Assembly (NCBI GenBank): GCA_030348875.1
Contig: JAUCEP010000002.1
Location: 3,675,001 to 3,739,000 of the forward strand
Source: Ureibacillus composti
GTDB taxonomy: Bacteria; Bacillota; Bacilli; Bacillales_A; Planococcaceae
DNA: 64,000 nt
Direction: 5' to 3'
Position 1 is the stretch's first letter. Each line of letters opens with the position of its first letter. The notes under the pieces were generated by a model. That model was not told the DNA's origin, ran no database searches, and worked only from the letters and a program-made list of their open reading frames with translations. Of the stretch, positions 54,636 through 62,814 are shown piece by piece. A program made the translations under genes and the position numbers.

Positions 54636-55256
54636 ATGCAGACTGTGTTTACATCGAGCTCTAGCGCTTACCGACTTGCTTATGAAACGATTCGAACTCA
54701 AATATTAGGTGGCGAACTAGATGGCGGCACGAAACTAGTGGAAGAAAGACTTGCAGAAGATATTGGTGTTAGTCGTACACCAATTCGTGAAGCTATACGA
54801 CATTTGGAACAAGAAGGACTAATCAGAAATAAACGCGTATACAATCCAACTAAAGAAGATTTAATTCATGCATTTGAATTTAGATCAATAATAGAATGTT
54901 ACGCAATTCAACAAGCAGCCAAAAACATGTCAGTTGAAAAGTTAAACGAACTTAAACTAACGCTAGAAGATTCCCAAAAAGGAGAAACTGCTCACATAGT
55001 TGCCGCGAACAAACGCTTCCACAATATTATTTTAACGGAGTGTAATAACCCAGTATTGATTCGTACGTCCGAACAAATGGATTCTACTATACATATTGCT
55101 AGTCAGAAACTAGTACAAAATAAACGACCTTTATTATATGAGGAACATAGACAGTTATATCATGCTATAAAAGACAGAGATGAAAGCTTAGCTGCTGAAC
55201 TAATGAAAAAGCACTTAAATAATGATTTAAGCTTCATGCTACAGTTAATTGAATAA
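54636..55256 (+). CDS. GntR family regulator with FCD domain
   Basis: A 206-residue FadR-subfamily regulator: winged helix (about 10-75; LAEDIGVSRTPIREAIRHLEQEGLI) and an all-helical FCD ligand domain with likely metal ligands in NKRFHNIIL and EEHRQLYHAI. Such proteins respond to organic acids. A TATAAT at 54595-54600 and a GGGGGGAAG ribosome-binding site precede the ATG. No target gene adjoins it in a clear way; it might act on itself or on distant genes. Confidence 0.88.
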   Translation: MQTVFTSSSSAYRLAYETIRTQILGGELDGGTKLVEERLAEDIGVSRTPIREAIRHLEQEGLIRNKRVYNPTKEDLIHAFEFRSIIECYAIQQAAKNMSVEKLNELKLTLEDSQKGETAHIVAANKRFHNIILTECNNPVLIRTSEQMDSTIHIASQKLVQNKRPLLYEEHRQLYHAIKDRDESLAAELMKKHLNNDLSFMLQLIE

Positions 55257-55417
55257 AACATGTGTGAAAGACTACCATAACAGCGAAAATGAAAACGCTT
55301 TATATAGTAGTCTTTTATTCTTTTATAGTGCTTTGGACCAAATCAATTTCATTTACTTCTAATTATGAACCATCTATAATCAAAACAACGAGAGAAAATC
55401 TTTTTAGGAGATAAAAA

Positions 55418-55843
55418 ATGAATAAAAAACTTGAGAATAGTTTACTATTTATATGGCTCACTTCACTAGTAGCAACACTAGGTTCCCTCTACTTTTCTGA
55501 AATACGCCAATATGAACCTTGCGAATTGTGTTGGTACCAACGTATTTTAATGTATCCGATTTTGATTTTAACTACCGTAGCATACATACAAAAAAATGTA
55601 AGAATCGCCGTGACAACAGCAGTATTCTCGTGTATTGGTGGAGCAATTTCCCTATATCATTATGGTATTCAAAAACTTGACTTCTTAACTGAGACAGCAC
55701 CTGCTTGCGGACGAGTACCATGTACAGGTCAATACATTAACTGGTTTGGCTTTATTACGATTCCATTTTTAGCATTAACTGCATTCATTTTAATTGCCAT
55801 TACAAGTTTTTATATGATGAAACAAATAAAGGAGGAAAAGTAA
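55418..55843 (+). CDS. bdbC: Disulfide bond formation protein BdbC (DsbB family)
   Basis: Membrane thiol oxidase of 141 residues with four helices. The quinone-side pair CELC (Cys35, Cys38) sits in EPCELCWYQRILMYP and the second pair in ACGRVPC near residues 98-103. It reoxidises an extracytoplasmic thiol-disulfide oxidoreductase and passes electrons to quinone. AGGAG lies seven bases before the ATG. The next gene, a membrane-anchored thioredoxin-like protein, begins one base after the stop and is its probable partner. Confidence 0.93.
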   Translation: MNKKLENSLLFIWLTSLVATLGSLYFSEIRQYEPCELCWYQRILMYPILILTTVAYIQKNVRIAVTTAVFSCIGGAISLYHYGIQKLDFLTETAPACGRVPCTGQYINWFGFITIPFLALTAFILIAITSFYMMKQIKEEK

Positions 55844-55844
55844 T

Positions 55845-56315
55845 TTGAAAAAACTTGGAATTATTGGTGGAGTTGTCGTTGTTTTATTTATAGTGATTAT
55901 TTTATTAACAAATCTTTCAAACAAAGATAAATTAGAAAATAATCCATACGGTACGGATAATCTACGTCAATCTACTATTGATTTATTAGATGATGAAAAT
56001 TACCAAAATATAATCTTACCGGATGCACTAGAAGAAAAGATTGCTTCGGGAGAACCGGTAACCGCATATTTATTTAGTCCTGAATGCCCTCACTGTAAGA
56101 ATATGACGCCGAAATTAATGCCGATTGCAGACGAAATGGGTGTAGAAATTGACCAGTTAAACATTCTAGAATATCAAGCTGGTTGGGATGACTACAATGT
56201 GGAGGCAACCCCTACTTTAATCCACTTTAAAGATGGCAAAGAAGTGAATCGTTTAGTAGGAGATGCACCGGAAGAAACAATCCGTCAGTTTTTCAATGAA
56301 GTTGTTTTAAAATAA
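55845..56315 (+). CDS. Membrane-anchored thioredoxin family protein (likely BdbC partner)
   Basis: A 156-residue protein: one N-terminal membrane anchor (about residues 5-24), then a thioredoxin fold on the outer side with active site CPHC (Cys81, Cys84) in FSPECPHCKNM and the cis-Pro loop VEATPTLIHF. CPHC is the oxidising DsbA-like dipeptide, so with BdbC it would form a disulfide-forming pair. TTG start, with AAAGGAGG overlapping the end of bdbC, implies coupled translation. It is shorter than classical BdbD and is not clearly that family. Confidence 0.87.
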   Translation: MKKLGIIGGVVVVLFIVIILLTNLSNKDKLENNPYGTDNLRQSTIDLLDDENYQNIILPDALEEKIASGEPVTAYLFSPECPHCKNMTPKLMPIADEMGVEIDQLNILEYQAGWDDYNVEATPTLIHFKDGKEVNRLVGDAPEETIRQFFNEVVLK

Positions 56316-56326
56316 TTGTAATAAGT

Positions 56327-56357
56327 AAATCGTGTTCTTAAGGAGCACGATTTTTTT
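56327..56357 (+). terminator. Intrinsic terminator of bdbC operon
   Basis: AAATCGTG / CACGATTT hairpin with inner TTC-GGA pairs and a run of seven T. Confidence 0.85.
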
Positions 56358-56371
56358 ATGGAGGATCTAAC

Positions 56372-57208
56372 ATGTTTCAATACCAAATTATACAAAACGG
56401 ATTAACCGTTGAAGATTTACTACGCAATAATTGGCGTCTAGGAAAGAAGCTAGTTCATGAGTTAAGGATGGCAAAAGCAGTTACTTTGAAGGATGGTACA
56501 CCAGTTTTATGGAAGGAAGGGCTTGAAAAAGGAACAATTCTTCAATTTACATTTGATATTCCCGAATCTAGCTATATTCCGACTGAGAAATGTGAAGTGA
56601 CGATTCAATATGAAGATGATCACTGTTTAATTGTTTCCAAACCTAAAGGGATGTCTACTCACCCTAATGATGAGTGGGATCGCGATACTTGCATGAACCA
56701 CGTAATGGCACATATACAATCCAACGGTGGGCATTACGCTGAGCATGTTCACCGTTTAGATCGCGGAACAAAAGGATTACTACTTGTAGCAAAGCATCCA
56801 ATTGCAAAGTCCATTTTTGATCGAATGATTGAAGAGAAAACAATTATTCGAACGTATCAAGCGGAAGTGCAAGGAAATATTCGAGAAACAAGCGGAACAA
56901 TTAATGAACCTATCGGAAAAGACCGACACCACGCAACACGCCGAGTCGTTTCAGCATCAGGCCAACATGCTGTCACCCATTTTGAAGTAGTAAAGCGATT
57001 TAAAAATACTTGTGTAGTACGTCTAATTCTTGAAACAGGTCGTACACATCAAATCCGTGTTCATATGTCTTATATTGGTCATCCCATCGTAGGGGACACG
57101 ATGTATAATGCACGTGAAACGGCATCTGGAGATTACGAATTACACGCAATCCAACTCGAATTCGACCATCCGTTTTTAAATGAAAGAATTATTGTAGAGG
57201 ATCAATAA
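56372..57208 (+). CDS. RluA family pseudouridine synthase (YhcT-like)
   Basis: A 278-residue enzyme that isomerises uridine in rRNA or tRNA. Catalytic Asp in HRLDRGTKGLLL (about residue 131), plus VSKPKGMSTHP and LETGRTHQIRVHM family motifs. An N-terminal S4-like region is partly kept (LRNNWRLGKKLVHELRMAKAV). Resembles B. subtilis YhcT. GGAGG precedes the ATG and a terminator follows. Target base is unknown. Confidence 0.9.
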   Translation: MFQYQIIQNGLTVEDLLRNNWRLGKKLVHELRMAKAVTLKDGTPVLWKEGLEKGTILQFTFDIPESSYIPTEKCEVTIQYEDDHCLIVSKPKGMSTHPNDEWDRDTCMNHVMAHIQSNGGHYAEHVHRLDRGTKGLLLVAKHPIAKSIFDRMIEEKTIIRTYQAEVQGNIRETSGTINEPIGKDRHHATRRVVSASGQHAVTHFEVVKRFKNTCVVRLILETGRTHQIRVHMSYIGHPIVGDTMYNARETASGDYELHAIQLEFDHPFLNERIIVEDQ

Positions 57209-57217
57209 ATAACGAAG

Positions 57218-57256
57218 GCTGTTTTATAGGCGTTGTGCCTATAGAGCAGCTTTTTT
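57218..57256 (+). terminator. Intrinsic terminator of the RluA gene
   Basis: GCTGTTTTATAGGC / GCCTATAGAGCAGC stem with loop GTTGT, then TTTTTT. Confidence 0.88.
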
Positions 57257-57385
57257 CATTTTATATTACAGAACGAACTTTCGGAGTCTGAAATAGTAGC
57301 CAATTGCTATGATGCAATTTTAGTGAAAAAACCGAGTGAAATGTGTTCAAGTCTTATTTACCACTAACAATAAATTTAACAATAA

Positions 57386-57424
57386 AAAATGGGATAAGAA
57401 AATCATTACGATTTCCTTATCCCA
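57386..57424 (-). terminator. Intrinsic terminator of the aldo/keto reductase pair
   Basis: Minus-strand GGGATAAGGAAAT / ATTTTCTTATCCC stem followed by ATTTTTTATTG, about 50 bp past the stop at 57476. Confidence 0.82.
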
Positions 57425-57475
57425 TCTACTGTTTTCAATAGAAGTTAGAGTTCAAATCTTCCGCTTCTTTTTTTA

Positions 57476-58297
57476 TTAAAAGTTGAAGTTATCTGGATCT
57501 GAACCTGTACGGTGGAATGTATTTAAAGCTGTAATAGATGCAACTTCTTCATTCGTTAATGCAAAATCAAATACATTCAAGTTTTCTTTAATACGTTCTG
57601 GTGTGACAGATTTAGGAATCGCGATATTTCCAATCTCTAAATGCCATCTTAAAACGATTTGTGCCGCGCTTTTATTATATTTCTCTACTAATTTTTTAAT
57701 CACAGGATGTGTAAAGACAATACCAGTACCAAGTGGAGCCCAAGCTGTTACTGCAATATTATTAGCTGAGCAGAACTCACGTAACGCATTTTGCGATAAT
57801 GAAGGATGACATTCGATTTGATTTACCATTGGTTTCACATTTGCCACTTCAAATACTTCTTTTAAATGATGCTCGTGGTGATTTGAAACACCCGGTACGC
57901 GAATTAATTTCTCTTCATATAAACGTTCAATTGCTTTATATGTGTCAGCTAAAGTTGGCTTTGGCCAATGTGTTAAATATAAATCAACATAATCTAGTCC
58001 TAATTTCTTTAATGAAGTTTCAAAAGCACGTAATGTGTTATCAAAGCCTTGATCGGCATTCCAAACTTTTGTTGTAATGAAAAGTTCTTCACGAGGAACT
58101 CCTGAATCTTTAATAGCTTTTCCAACAGCTTCTTCATTTTCGTAAATCGCTGCTGTATCAATGGCACGATATCCTGCATTTAATGCTTCAATTACCCCTT
58201 GGTATGCTACATCGTGTTCTTTCATTCGAAATACGCCGTAACCTAGACGAGGCATTTCTACTCCATTTGCTAAAGTGATTGTTTTAGAAATTGTCAT
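57476..58297 (-). CDS. Aldo/keto reductase, copy 2 of a tandem pair
   Basis: A 273-residue NADPH-dependent reductase of the AKR5 type (YtbE/YvgN-like). Catalytic tetrad visible: Asp in RAIDTAAIYENE, Tyr in the same motif, Lys in FITTKVWN and His in YLTHWPKP; the cofactor motif IPKSVTPERIKEN is near the C-terminus. Acts on small aldehydes such as glyoxal or methylglyoxal, by family. It follows a close paralogue by about 26 bp and is probably cotranscribed. Note the unusual KLIRVPGVSNHH where most relatives have GKVRAIGVSNF. Confidence 0.9.
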   Translation of the reverse strand: MTISKTITLANGVEMPRLGYGVFRMKEHDVAYQGVIEALNAGYRAIDTAAIYENEEAVGKAIKDSGVPREELFITTKVWNADQGFDNTLRAFETSLKKLGLDYVDLYLTHWPKPTLADTYKAIERLYEEKLIRVPGVSNHHEHHLKEVFEVANVKPMVNQIECHPSLSQNALREFCSANNIAVTAWAPLGTGIVFTHPVIKKLVEKYNKSAAQIVLRWHLEIGNIAIPKSVTPERIKENLNVFDFALTNEEVASITALNTFHRTGSDPDNFNF

Positions 58298-58323
58298 TCA
58301 AATTTCCCCTTTACCCTATATAT

Positions 58324-59154
58324 TTAAAAATCAAAATGGAAATTGTCCGGATTTTGACCGAAACGTTGATTTTTGTTTAAGTTATTTAATTGTGTAATCT
58401 GTTCGTCGGAAAGTTCAAAGTCAAAAATTTGCATGTTTTCCTCGATGCGATTTGGTGTTACAGATTTAGGAATAGAAATGATGTCATGTTGGTAATGCCA
58501 ACGTAACACAACCTGTGCTGCTGTTTTGCCAATCGCATTTGCGATGTTTACAATTGTCTCATCTTGTAACACACCACCTCTACCTAGAGGGGACCATGCC
58601 GTTACTGCTATATCATTTTCAGTACAGAAACTGCGTAACTCTTGTTGTGATAAGTAAGGATGTAATTCAATTTGATCTACCATTGGTTTAACGTTTGCTT
58701 TCGCAAAGATTTTTTCCAAGTGATGTTGATGGTGATTTGAAACGCCAGGTACTCGAATTAGCTTCTCTTCATATAGACGCTCAATCGCGCGATACGTATC
58801 CACTAATTTATCTTCAACAGGCCAGTGTGTTAAATATAAATCGATATACTCCAGACCTAATTTTTTCAAAGAAGTTTCAAAAGCTCTTAAAGTTAAATCG
58901 TAGCCTTGGTCTTTATTCCATACTTTTGTCGTAACAAAAATCTCTTCTCTTGGAACACCTGATTCACGTATAGCAATTCCGACTTCCTCTTCGTTACCAT
59001 ATAAAGCAGCAGTATCAATAGCTCTATATCCCACTTCAAGTGCTTTTTTCATCGCTTGAATGGATTCTTCACGATCAGTCATTTTAAAAACGCCTAAACC
59101 TAAGTAAGGCATCTCGACTCCATTAGCCAATTTTTTAGTTGGAATGATTGCCAT
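58324..59154 (-). CDS. Aldo/keto reductase, copy 1 of a tandem pair
   Basis: A 276-residue paralogue of the downstream gene with the same tetrad (DTAALYGNE, VTTKVWN, YLTHWPVE) and the shared unusual segment EEKLIRVPGVSNHH. The ATG at 59154 has AGGAGGG about six bases before it; the open frame to 59202 lacks such a site. The two copies look like a local duplication that has since diverged, which may broaden aldehyde range. Confidence 0.9.
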   Translation of the reverse strand: MAIIPTKKLANGVEMPYLGLGVFKMTDREESIQAMKKALEVGYRAIDTAALYGNEEEVGIAIRESGVPREEIFVTTKVWNKDQGYDLTLRAFETSLKKLGLEYIDLYLTHWPVEDKLVDTYRAIERLYEEKLIRVPGVSNHHQHHLEKIFAKANVKPMVDQIELHPYLSQQELRSFCTENDIAVTAWSPLGRGGVLQDETIVNIANAIGKTAAQVVLRWHYQHDIISIPKSVTPNRIEENMQIFDFELSDEQITQLNNLNKNQRFGQNPDNFHFDF

Positions 59155-59375
59155 AGAATTCCCTCCTCTATCAAATACCTTTATTATACATTTCGCTTTC
59201 ATATAATTGTAATGAAATTACTCGGGATTTGAATTATTTATTAACTATTAGATAGATTTCAGACTGCAAAAATTACTTTTAAATAGATTCTAATGATTCT
59301 CGTTATAAAAGCCCTGATCTATAAATATATTGCTTTAAGTCTTTGTGATTTCACAACCATGTTAGTTAAGAATTC

Positions 59376-59625
59376 TTATCTTCATTCAGCATATCTTTTT
59401 TTACTGAGAGCTTACGAAAGGTATAGAAGACTCCCTCCTCTATAGGTGGTGACTGACTGAATGAAGATAAAGCCTCCGGCGGATGTGACGGATTTTGAGA
59501 GGAGTTATAGGATGTTAGCCTAAGAACGTGGCATCCGTGCGACAACGGCTAACTGGCCAACATCCTGTTGGCCCTTGCACAATTCAAAATCCGGACGCAA
59601 TTACGCCGAGGCGTAATTGATAAAG
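59376..59625 (+). repeat. 250-bp dispersed structured element, copy 2
   Basis: Terminal inverted pair TTATCTTCATTCAG (59376-59389) / CTGAATGAAGATAA (59457-59470), then GCCTCCGGCGGATGTGACGG, GATTTTGAGAGG, a GGATGTTAGCC / GGCTAAC pairing, a GGCCAACATCCTGTTGGCC hairpin, TTCAAAATCCGGACGC, and a closing CAATTACGC / GCGTAATTG hairpin. It ends a few bases before the ribosome-binding site of the acyl-CoA synthetase gene. Pairs with copy 1 at 43019-43270. Confidence 0.85.
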
Positions 59626-59642
59626 ATAAGGAGCTGGTCTAT

Positions 59643-61259
59643 ATGATGATGGAAACCCCTCTATTATTAACAAGTTTTTTAAAACGCGCTGAAAGATATT
59701 ATCCTGAGAAGCTAATAATTTCGAGAACAAGTGCACAAAAAACGCATAGAATTCCATATAAAGATTACGTAAAAAGAACTCGAAAGCTTGCGGATGCTCT
59801 AACAAAGCTTGGCATGAAACGTGGCACAAAAGTTGGTTCTTTCGCTTGGAACCACCACCGACATTTAGAAGCCTATTTTGCTGTGCCTTGTGCGGGTGCA
59901 ATCCTTCATATGATTAACATCCGATTATCTCCTGAACATATTATCTATGTTATTAATCATGCAGAAGATGAAATTTTACTCATTGATGGAGACCTGTTCC
60001 CTTTATTTGAAAAAGCCATTCCTTATTTAAAAACTGTAAAACATATCATTGTGATGCAAGACGACTTCACTGTACCATCATCAAGTTTCCCTAATGTTTA
60101 CTCTTATGAACAACTACTTTCAGAGGCATCCGATGAATTCAAATTTCCGGAAGACTTAGATGAAAATAGTCCCGCAGGTATGTGTTATACAAGTGCAACA
60201 ACTGGAATGCCAAAAGGTGTCACCTATACACATCGAAGCTTGGTCCTGCATAGCCTTACTCTTGGCTTATCGGATACACTTGGTCTGTGTGAAAAAGATG
60301 TGATCATGCCGGTAGTCCCTATGTTCCATGTCAATGCATGGGGAATGCCTTTTGCAGCAGTAAACTTTGGAACAACTCAAGTATTACCAGGTCCAATGTT
60401 TACCCCAGCTCTTCTGTTAGATTTGATTGAGCAAGAGAAAGTAACGACTACTGCTGGAGTACCGACAATTTGGTTAGGAGTTGTTCAAGAACAAGAAAAG
60501 AATCCTCGTGACCTTTCATCACTGCGATCCATTGTTTGTGGAGGATCTGCTTCACCAAAAGGTTTGATTAAAACATTTGAAGAAAAATATAAGATTCCCT
60601 TTATTGTTGGCTATGGCATGACTGAGACAAGTCCTATTGTTAGCCTTTCCAACTATACAACAGCTATGGAAGATTGGACGGCTGAAGAGAAAATTAACAT
60701 TCGTGCAACACAAGGGTTAACTGTCCCACTATTAGAAACGGAAGTAGTGAATGAACAAGGAGAAGTACCTTGGGATGGGGCAACTATGGGGGAACTTCGC
60801 ATTCGCGGACCTTGGATTGCCAACGAATATTATAATGATGAACGAACAGCTGAGGCATTTAAAGAGGGCTGGCTTTATACAGGAGATATCGCAGTTGTAA
60901 CACCAGAAGGCTATATTAAAATTACAGACCGCACGAAGGATTTAATTAAAAGTGGTGGTGAATGGATTTCATCAGTCGATTTAGAAAATGCCCTAATGAC
61001 ACATGAAGCTGTATTTGAAGCGGCTGTTATTGCCGTCCCTCATGAAAAATGGCAAGAACGTCCATTGGCATGTGTTGTTTTAAAAGAGGGTGTAAAAGTC
61101 ACAAAAGAAGAGTTAATAAGTTATTTAGAAAATCAATTTGCTAAATGGTGGTTACCAGACGATGTGGTGTTCTTAAAAGAGATCCCGAAAACTTCTGTTG
61201 GTAAATTCCTAAAAGCCCGCCTACGTGAAGATTTAAAAAATTATCAAGTCAATTCTTAA
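59643..61259 (+). CDS. Fatty-acyl-CoA synthetase (medium/long chain, AMP-binding)
   Basis: A 538-residue ANL enzyme. P-loop CYTSATTGMPKGVTYTH, VGYGMTETSPIVSLS, GWLYTGDIAVV and the C-terminal PKTSVGKFLKARLRE lysine motif are in place. The A3 motif has Ala where Gly/Ser is common. Wording resembles the medium-chain AlkK/FadD3-like group. The frame is open to 59568, but those codons are part of the 250-bp element; AAGGAG at 59628-59633 points to the ATG triplet at 59643-59651. Not linked to other beta-oxidation genes. Confidence 0.88.
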   Translation: MMMETPLLLTSFLKRAERYYPEKLIISRTSAQKTHRIPYKDYVKRTRKLADALTKLGMKRGTKVGSFAWNHHRHLEAYFAVPCAGAILHMINIRLSPEHIIYVINHAEDEILLIDGDLFPLFEKAIPYLKTVKHIIVMQDDFTVPSSSFPNVYSYEQLLSEASDEFKFPEDLDENSPAGMCYTSATTGMPKGVTYTHRSLVLHSLTLGLSDTLGLCEKDVIMPVVPMFHVNAWGMPFAAVNFGTTQVLPGPMFTPALLLDLIEQEKVTTTAGVPTIWLGVVQEQEKNPRDLSSLRSIVCGGSASPKGLIKTFEEKYKIPFIVGYGMTETSPIVSLSNYTTAMEDWTAEEKINIRATQGLTVPLLETEVVNEQGEVPWDGATMGELRIRGPWIANEYYNDERTAEAFKEGWLYTGDIAVVTPEGYIKITDRTKDLIKSGGEWISSVDLENALMTHEAVFEAAVIAVPHEKWQERPLACVVLKEGVKVTKEELISYLENQFAKWWLPDDVVFLKEIPKTSVGKFLKARLREDLKNYQVNS

Positions 61260-61262
61260 TAG

Positions 61263-61304
61263 AAACGCCGTATTCAGAGAACATTAATTGAATACGGCGT
61301 TTTC
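61263..61304. terminator. Bidirectional intrinsic terminator
   Basis: Perfect 13-bp AAACGCCGTATTC / GAATACGGCGTTT stem between the acyl-CoA synthetase gene and the small convergent gene. Confidence 0.92.
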
Positions 61305-61502
61305 TTAATTTCGATTACGATAATTATATTTCTCTTCATTATCATTGTCCGCTTCATCGAATTGAATTGGGTCTGGGAAGCGCATATCCTCTTCAAGTTC
61401 TGACCCATCACGCATGCGTTCCATTTGCTTCCCTAAAAAAATTAAATCTCCCATATTATTTGTCATATATCCACTTGGTTCTTGTTGTTTATCATTACCC
61501 AT
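61305..61502 (-). CDS. Small acidic protein of unknown function
   Basis: A 65-residue soluble protein (GYMTNNMGDLIFLGKQMERM then an acidic, Asn-rich tail DNDNEEKYNYRNRN). I do not recognise the family. A strong AGGAGGTTGATG site and the shared terminator support it as a gene. It may be a spore or stress small protein; that is only a guess from composition. Confidence 0.65.
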   Translation of the reverse strand: MGNDKQQEPSGYMTNNMGDLIFLGKQMERMRDGSELEEDMRFPDPIQFDEADNDNEEKYNYRNRN

Positions 61503-61642
61503 AGTTTCATCAACCTCCTAATTATATTATCTCCGAGTAATGAGATTTGAACCGCCGCTTAGTATATTTTAATGTAGTAAACTGGAAATAGTTGAGCTAT
61601 ACTAAGATGAGAGATTTTTTATAACATGAGGAGGACTCTTCC

Positions 61643-61732
61643 ATGAGCTTAATCTTAATTCTTATGGTTTGTATTTCATTCCTAGTTGCTATTTTCACAG
61701 CTGGTTATGAAGGCGACTATACAGAAAAATAA
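61643..61732 (+). CDS. Single-helix small membrane protein, 29 residues
   Basis: ORF with ATG at 61643, seven bases after GAGGAGGA. The product is one hydrophobic helix (LILILMVCISFLVAIFTAG) with an acidic, Tyr-containing end (YEGDYTEK). Such proteins often attach to larger membrane complexes, but no partner is evident here. A strong terminator follows at once, which supports expression as a separate unit. Family not recognised. Confidence 0.65.
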   Translation: MSLILILMVCISFLVAIFTAGYEGDYTEK

Positions 61733-61753
61733 TCTCGCAAAAGCATTACGAAC

Positions 61754-61786
61754 AAAAAGGCAGCCGTTAATGGCTGCCTTTTTGTA
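61754..61786 (+). terminator. Intrinsic terminator of the small membrane protein gene
   Basis: Perfect AAAAAGGCAGCC / GGCTGCCTTTTT stem with loop GTTAAT. Confidence 0.92.
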
Positions 61787-61818
61787 TGTAATAAAACTTT
61801 TCGGGAAAAATATAGTGC

Positions 61819-61847
61819 TTGACATATGGCGTTGTACAAAATAAACT
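61819..61847 (+). promoter_or_regulatory. Promoter of catE
   Basis: TTGACA (61819-61824), 17-bp spacer and TAAACT (61842-61847). Confidence 0.7.
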
Positions 61848-61850
61848 AAG

Positions 61851-61863
61851 TTACATAAAGTAA
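61851..61863 (+). promoter_or_regulatory. Possible operator dyad at the catE start point
   Basis: TTACATAAAGTAA, a TTAC-n5-GTAA dyad placed where RNA polymerase would begin. In B. subtilis catDE is controlled by MarR/DUF24 repressors (CatR, YodB) that bind TTAC/GTAA-type dyads near the promoter. Regulator genes are not in the window. Confidence 0.45.
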
Positions 61864-61902
61864 GTATATTGTAAAAAATAACTTCTTGGAGGAATAAATA
61901 CA

Positions 61903-62790
61903 ATGACTACTCATTTTCATAAAAAACCAAATATGTATGTTTCTCATGTTCAAATAAAAGTTTCAAATTTAGAACGTTCAATTGAATTTTACAAAACGAT
62001 TATTGGCTTTGATGTACTTGAACAGGCTGATCAAACAGCTTATCTAACTTTCGACGGTTCAACAAGTATTCTTTCTATAGAGGAAGTTCCAAATGCACTA
62101 CCATTACGCGGAGGTCAAACAGGACTTTACCACTTTGCCATTTTACTTCCGGAACGAAAAGATTTAGGAAACTTTATTGAACATTTAATTGATAAAAATG
62201 TTCGCGTTGGAGCTGGTGATCACCACGTTAGTGAAGCTTTCTATTTAAACGATCCAGATGGTAACGGAATTGAAGTATATATTGACCGCCCTGAAGAAAA
62301 CTGGATTTGGTTCGATAATGGTATGGTTCATATGACAACTGAACAAGTAAATGTGCAATCTGTTCTTGCAGAAGCAGATGGTGCTTGGAATGGTCTACCA
62401 AATGGTACAGTAATGGGTCATATCCACTTATCTGTTGCAGATCTAGCAGAAACTGAAAAATTTTATACGCAAGCTTTAGGCTATGAGGTGGTTACTCGAT
62501 ATGGCGGCCAAGCATTATTCATTTCAACAGGTAAATATCATCACCACATCGGTTTAAACACTTGGAATAGCGCAGGTGGTACTCCAGTTCCTGAAAACGG
62601 TGTTGGCTTAAAATCATTTACGGTCGTTTTAGATAACGAACAACAAGCTGAAAAAATTAAAGCTAACTTAGCTGATATGGGGGCAAAAGTAGAACCTTTC
62701 AACGGCGCTCCGACTCACGGTGGCAATCAAGCATTCTCTACTGTTGACCCTTCAGGTATTCGAATCGTCTTTACTTTTGATGGTGAATAA
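61903..62790 (+). CDS. catE: Catechol-2,3-dioxygenase CatE-like VOC protein
   Basis: A 295-residue protein with two vicinal-oxygen-chelate halves (about 10-130 and 165-290). Fe ligands are suggested by His in YVSHVQIKVSNL/GHIHLSVADLAE, and the Glu in NGIEVYIDRPEENW. It resembles B. subtilis CatE (YfiE), an extradiol ring-cleaving dioxygenase for catechols linked to quinone stress. No catD-like DoxX gene adjoins it, unlike in B. subtilis; a lone DoxX gene lies at 40.4 kb. TTGGAGG precedes the ATG. Confidence 0.87.
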   Translation: MTTHFHKKPNMYVSHVQIKVSNLERSIEFYKTIIGFDVLEQADQTAYLTFDGSTSILSIEEVPNALPLRGGQTGLYHFAILLPERKDLGNFIEHLIDKNVRVGAGDHHVSEAFYLNDPDGNGIEVYIDRPEENWIWFDNGMVHMTTEQVNVQSVLAEADGAWNGLPNGTVMGHIHLSVADLAETEKFYTQALGYEVVTRYGGQALFISTGKYHHHIGLNTWNSAGGTPVPENGVGLKSFTVVLDNEQQAEKIKANLADMGAKVEPFNGAPTHGGNQAFSTVDPSGIRIVFTFDGE

Positions 62791-62814
62791 GATTCGTTTT
62801 AGCTGAACAATTCG

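Noticed and set aside
59568..59642. N-terminal 25-residue extension of the acyl-CoA synthetase
   Set aside because: It is translated from the end of the 250-bp element; the AAGGAG site points to the ATG at 59643.
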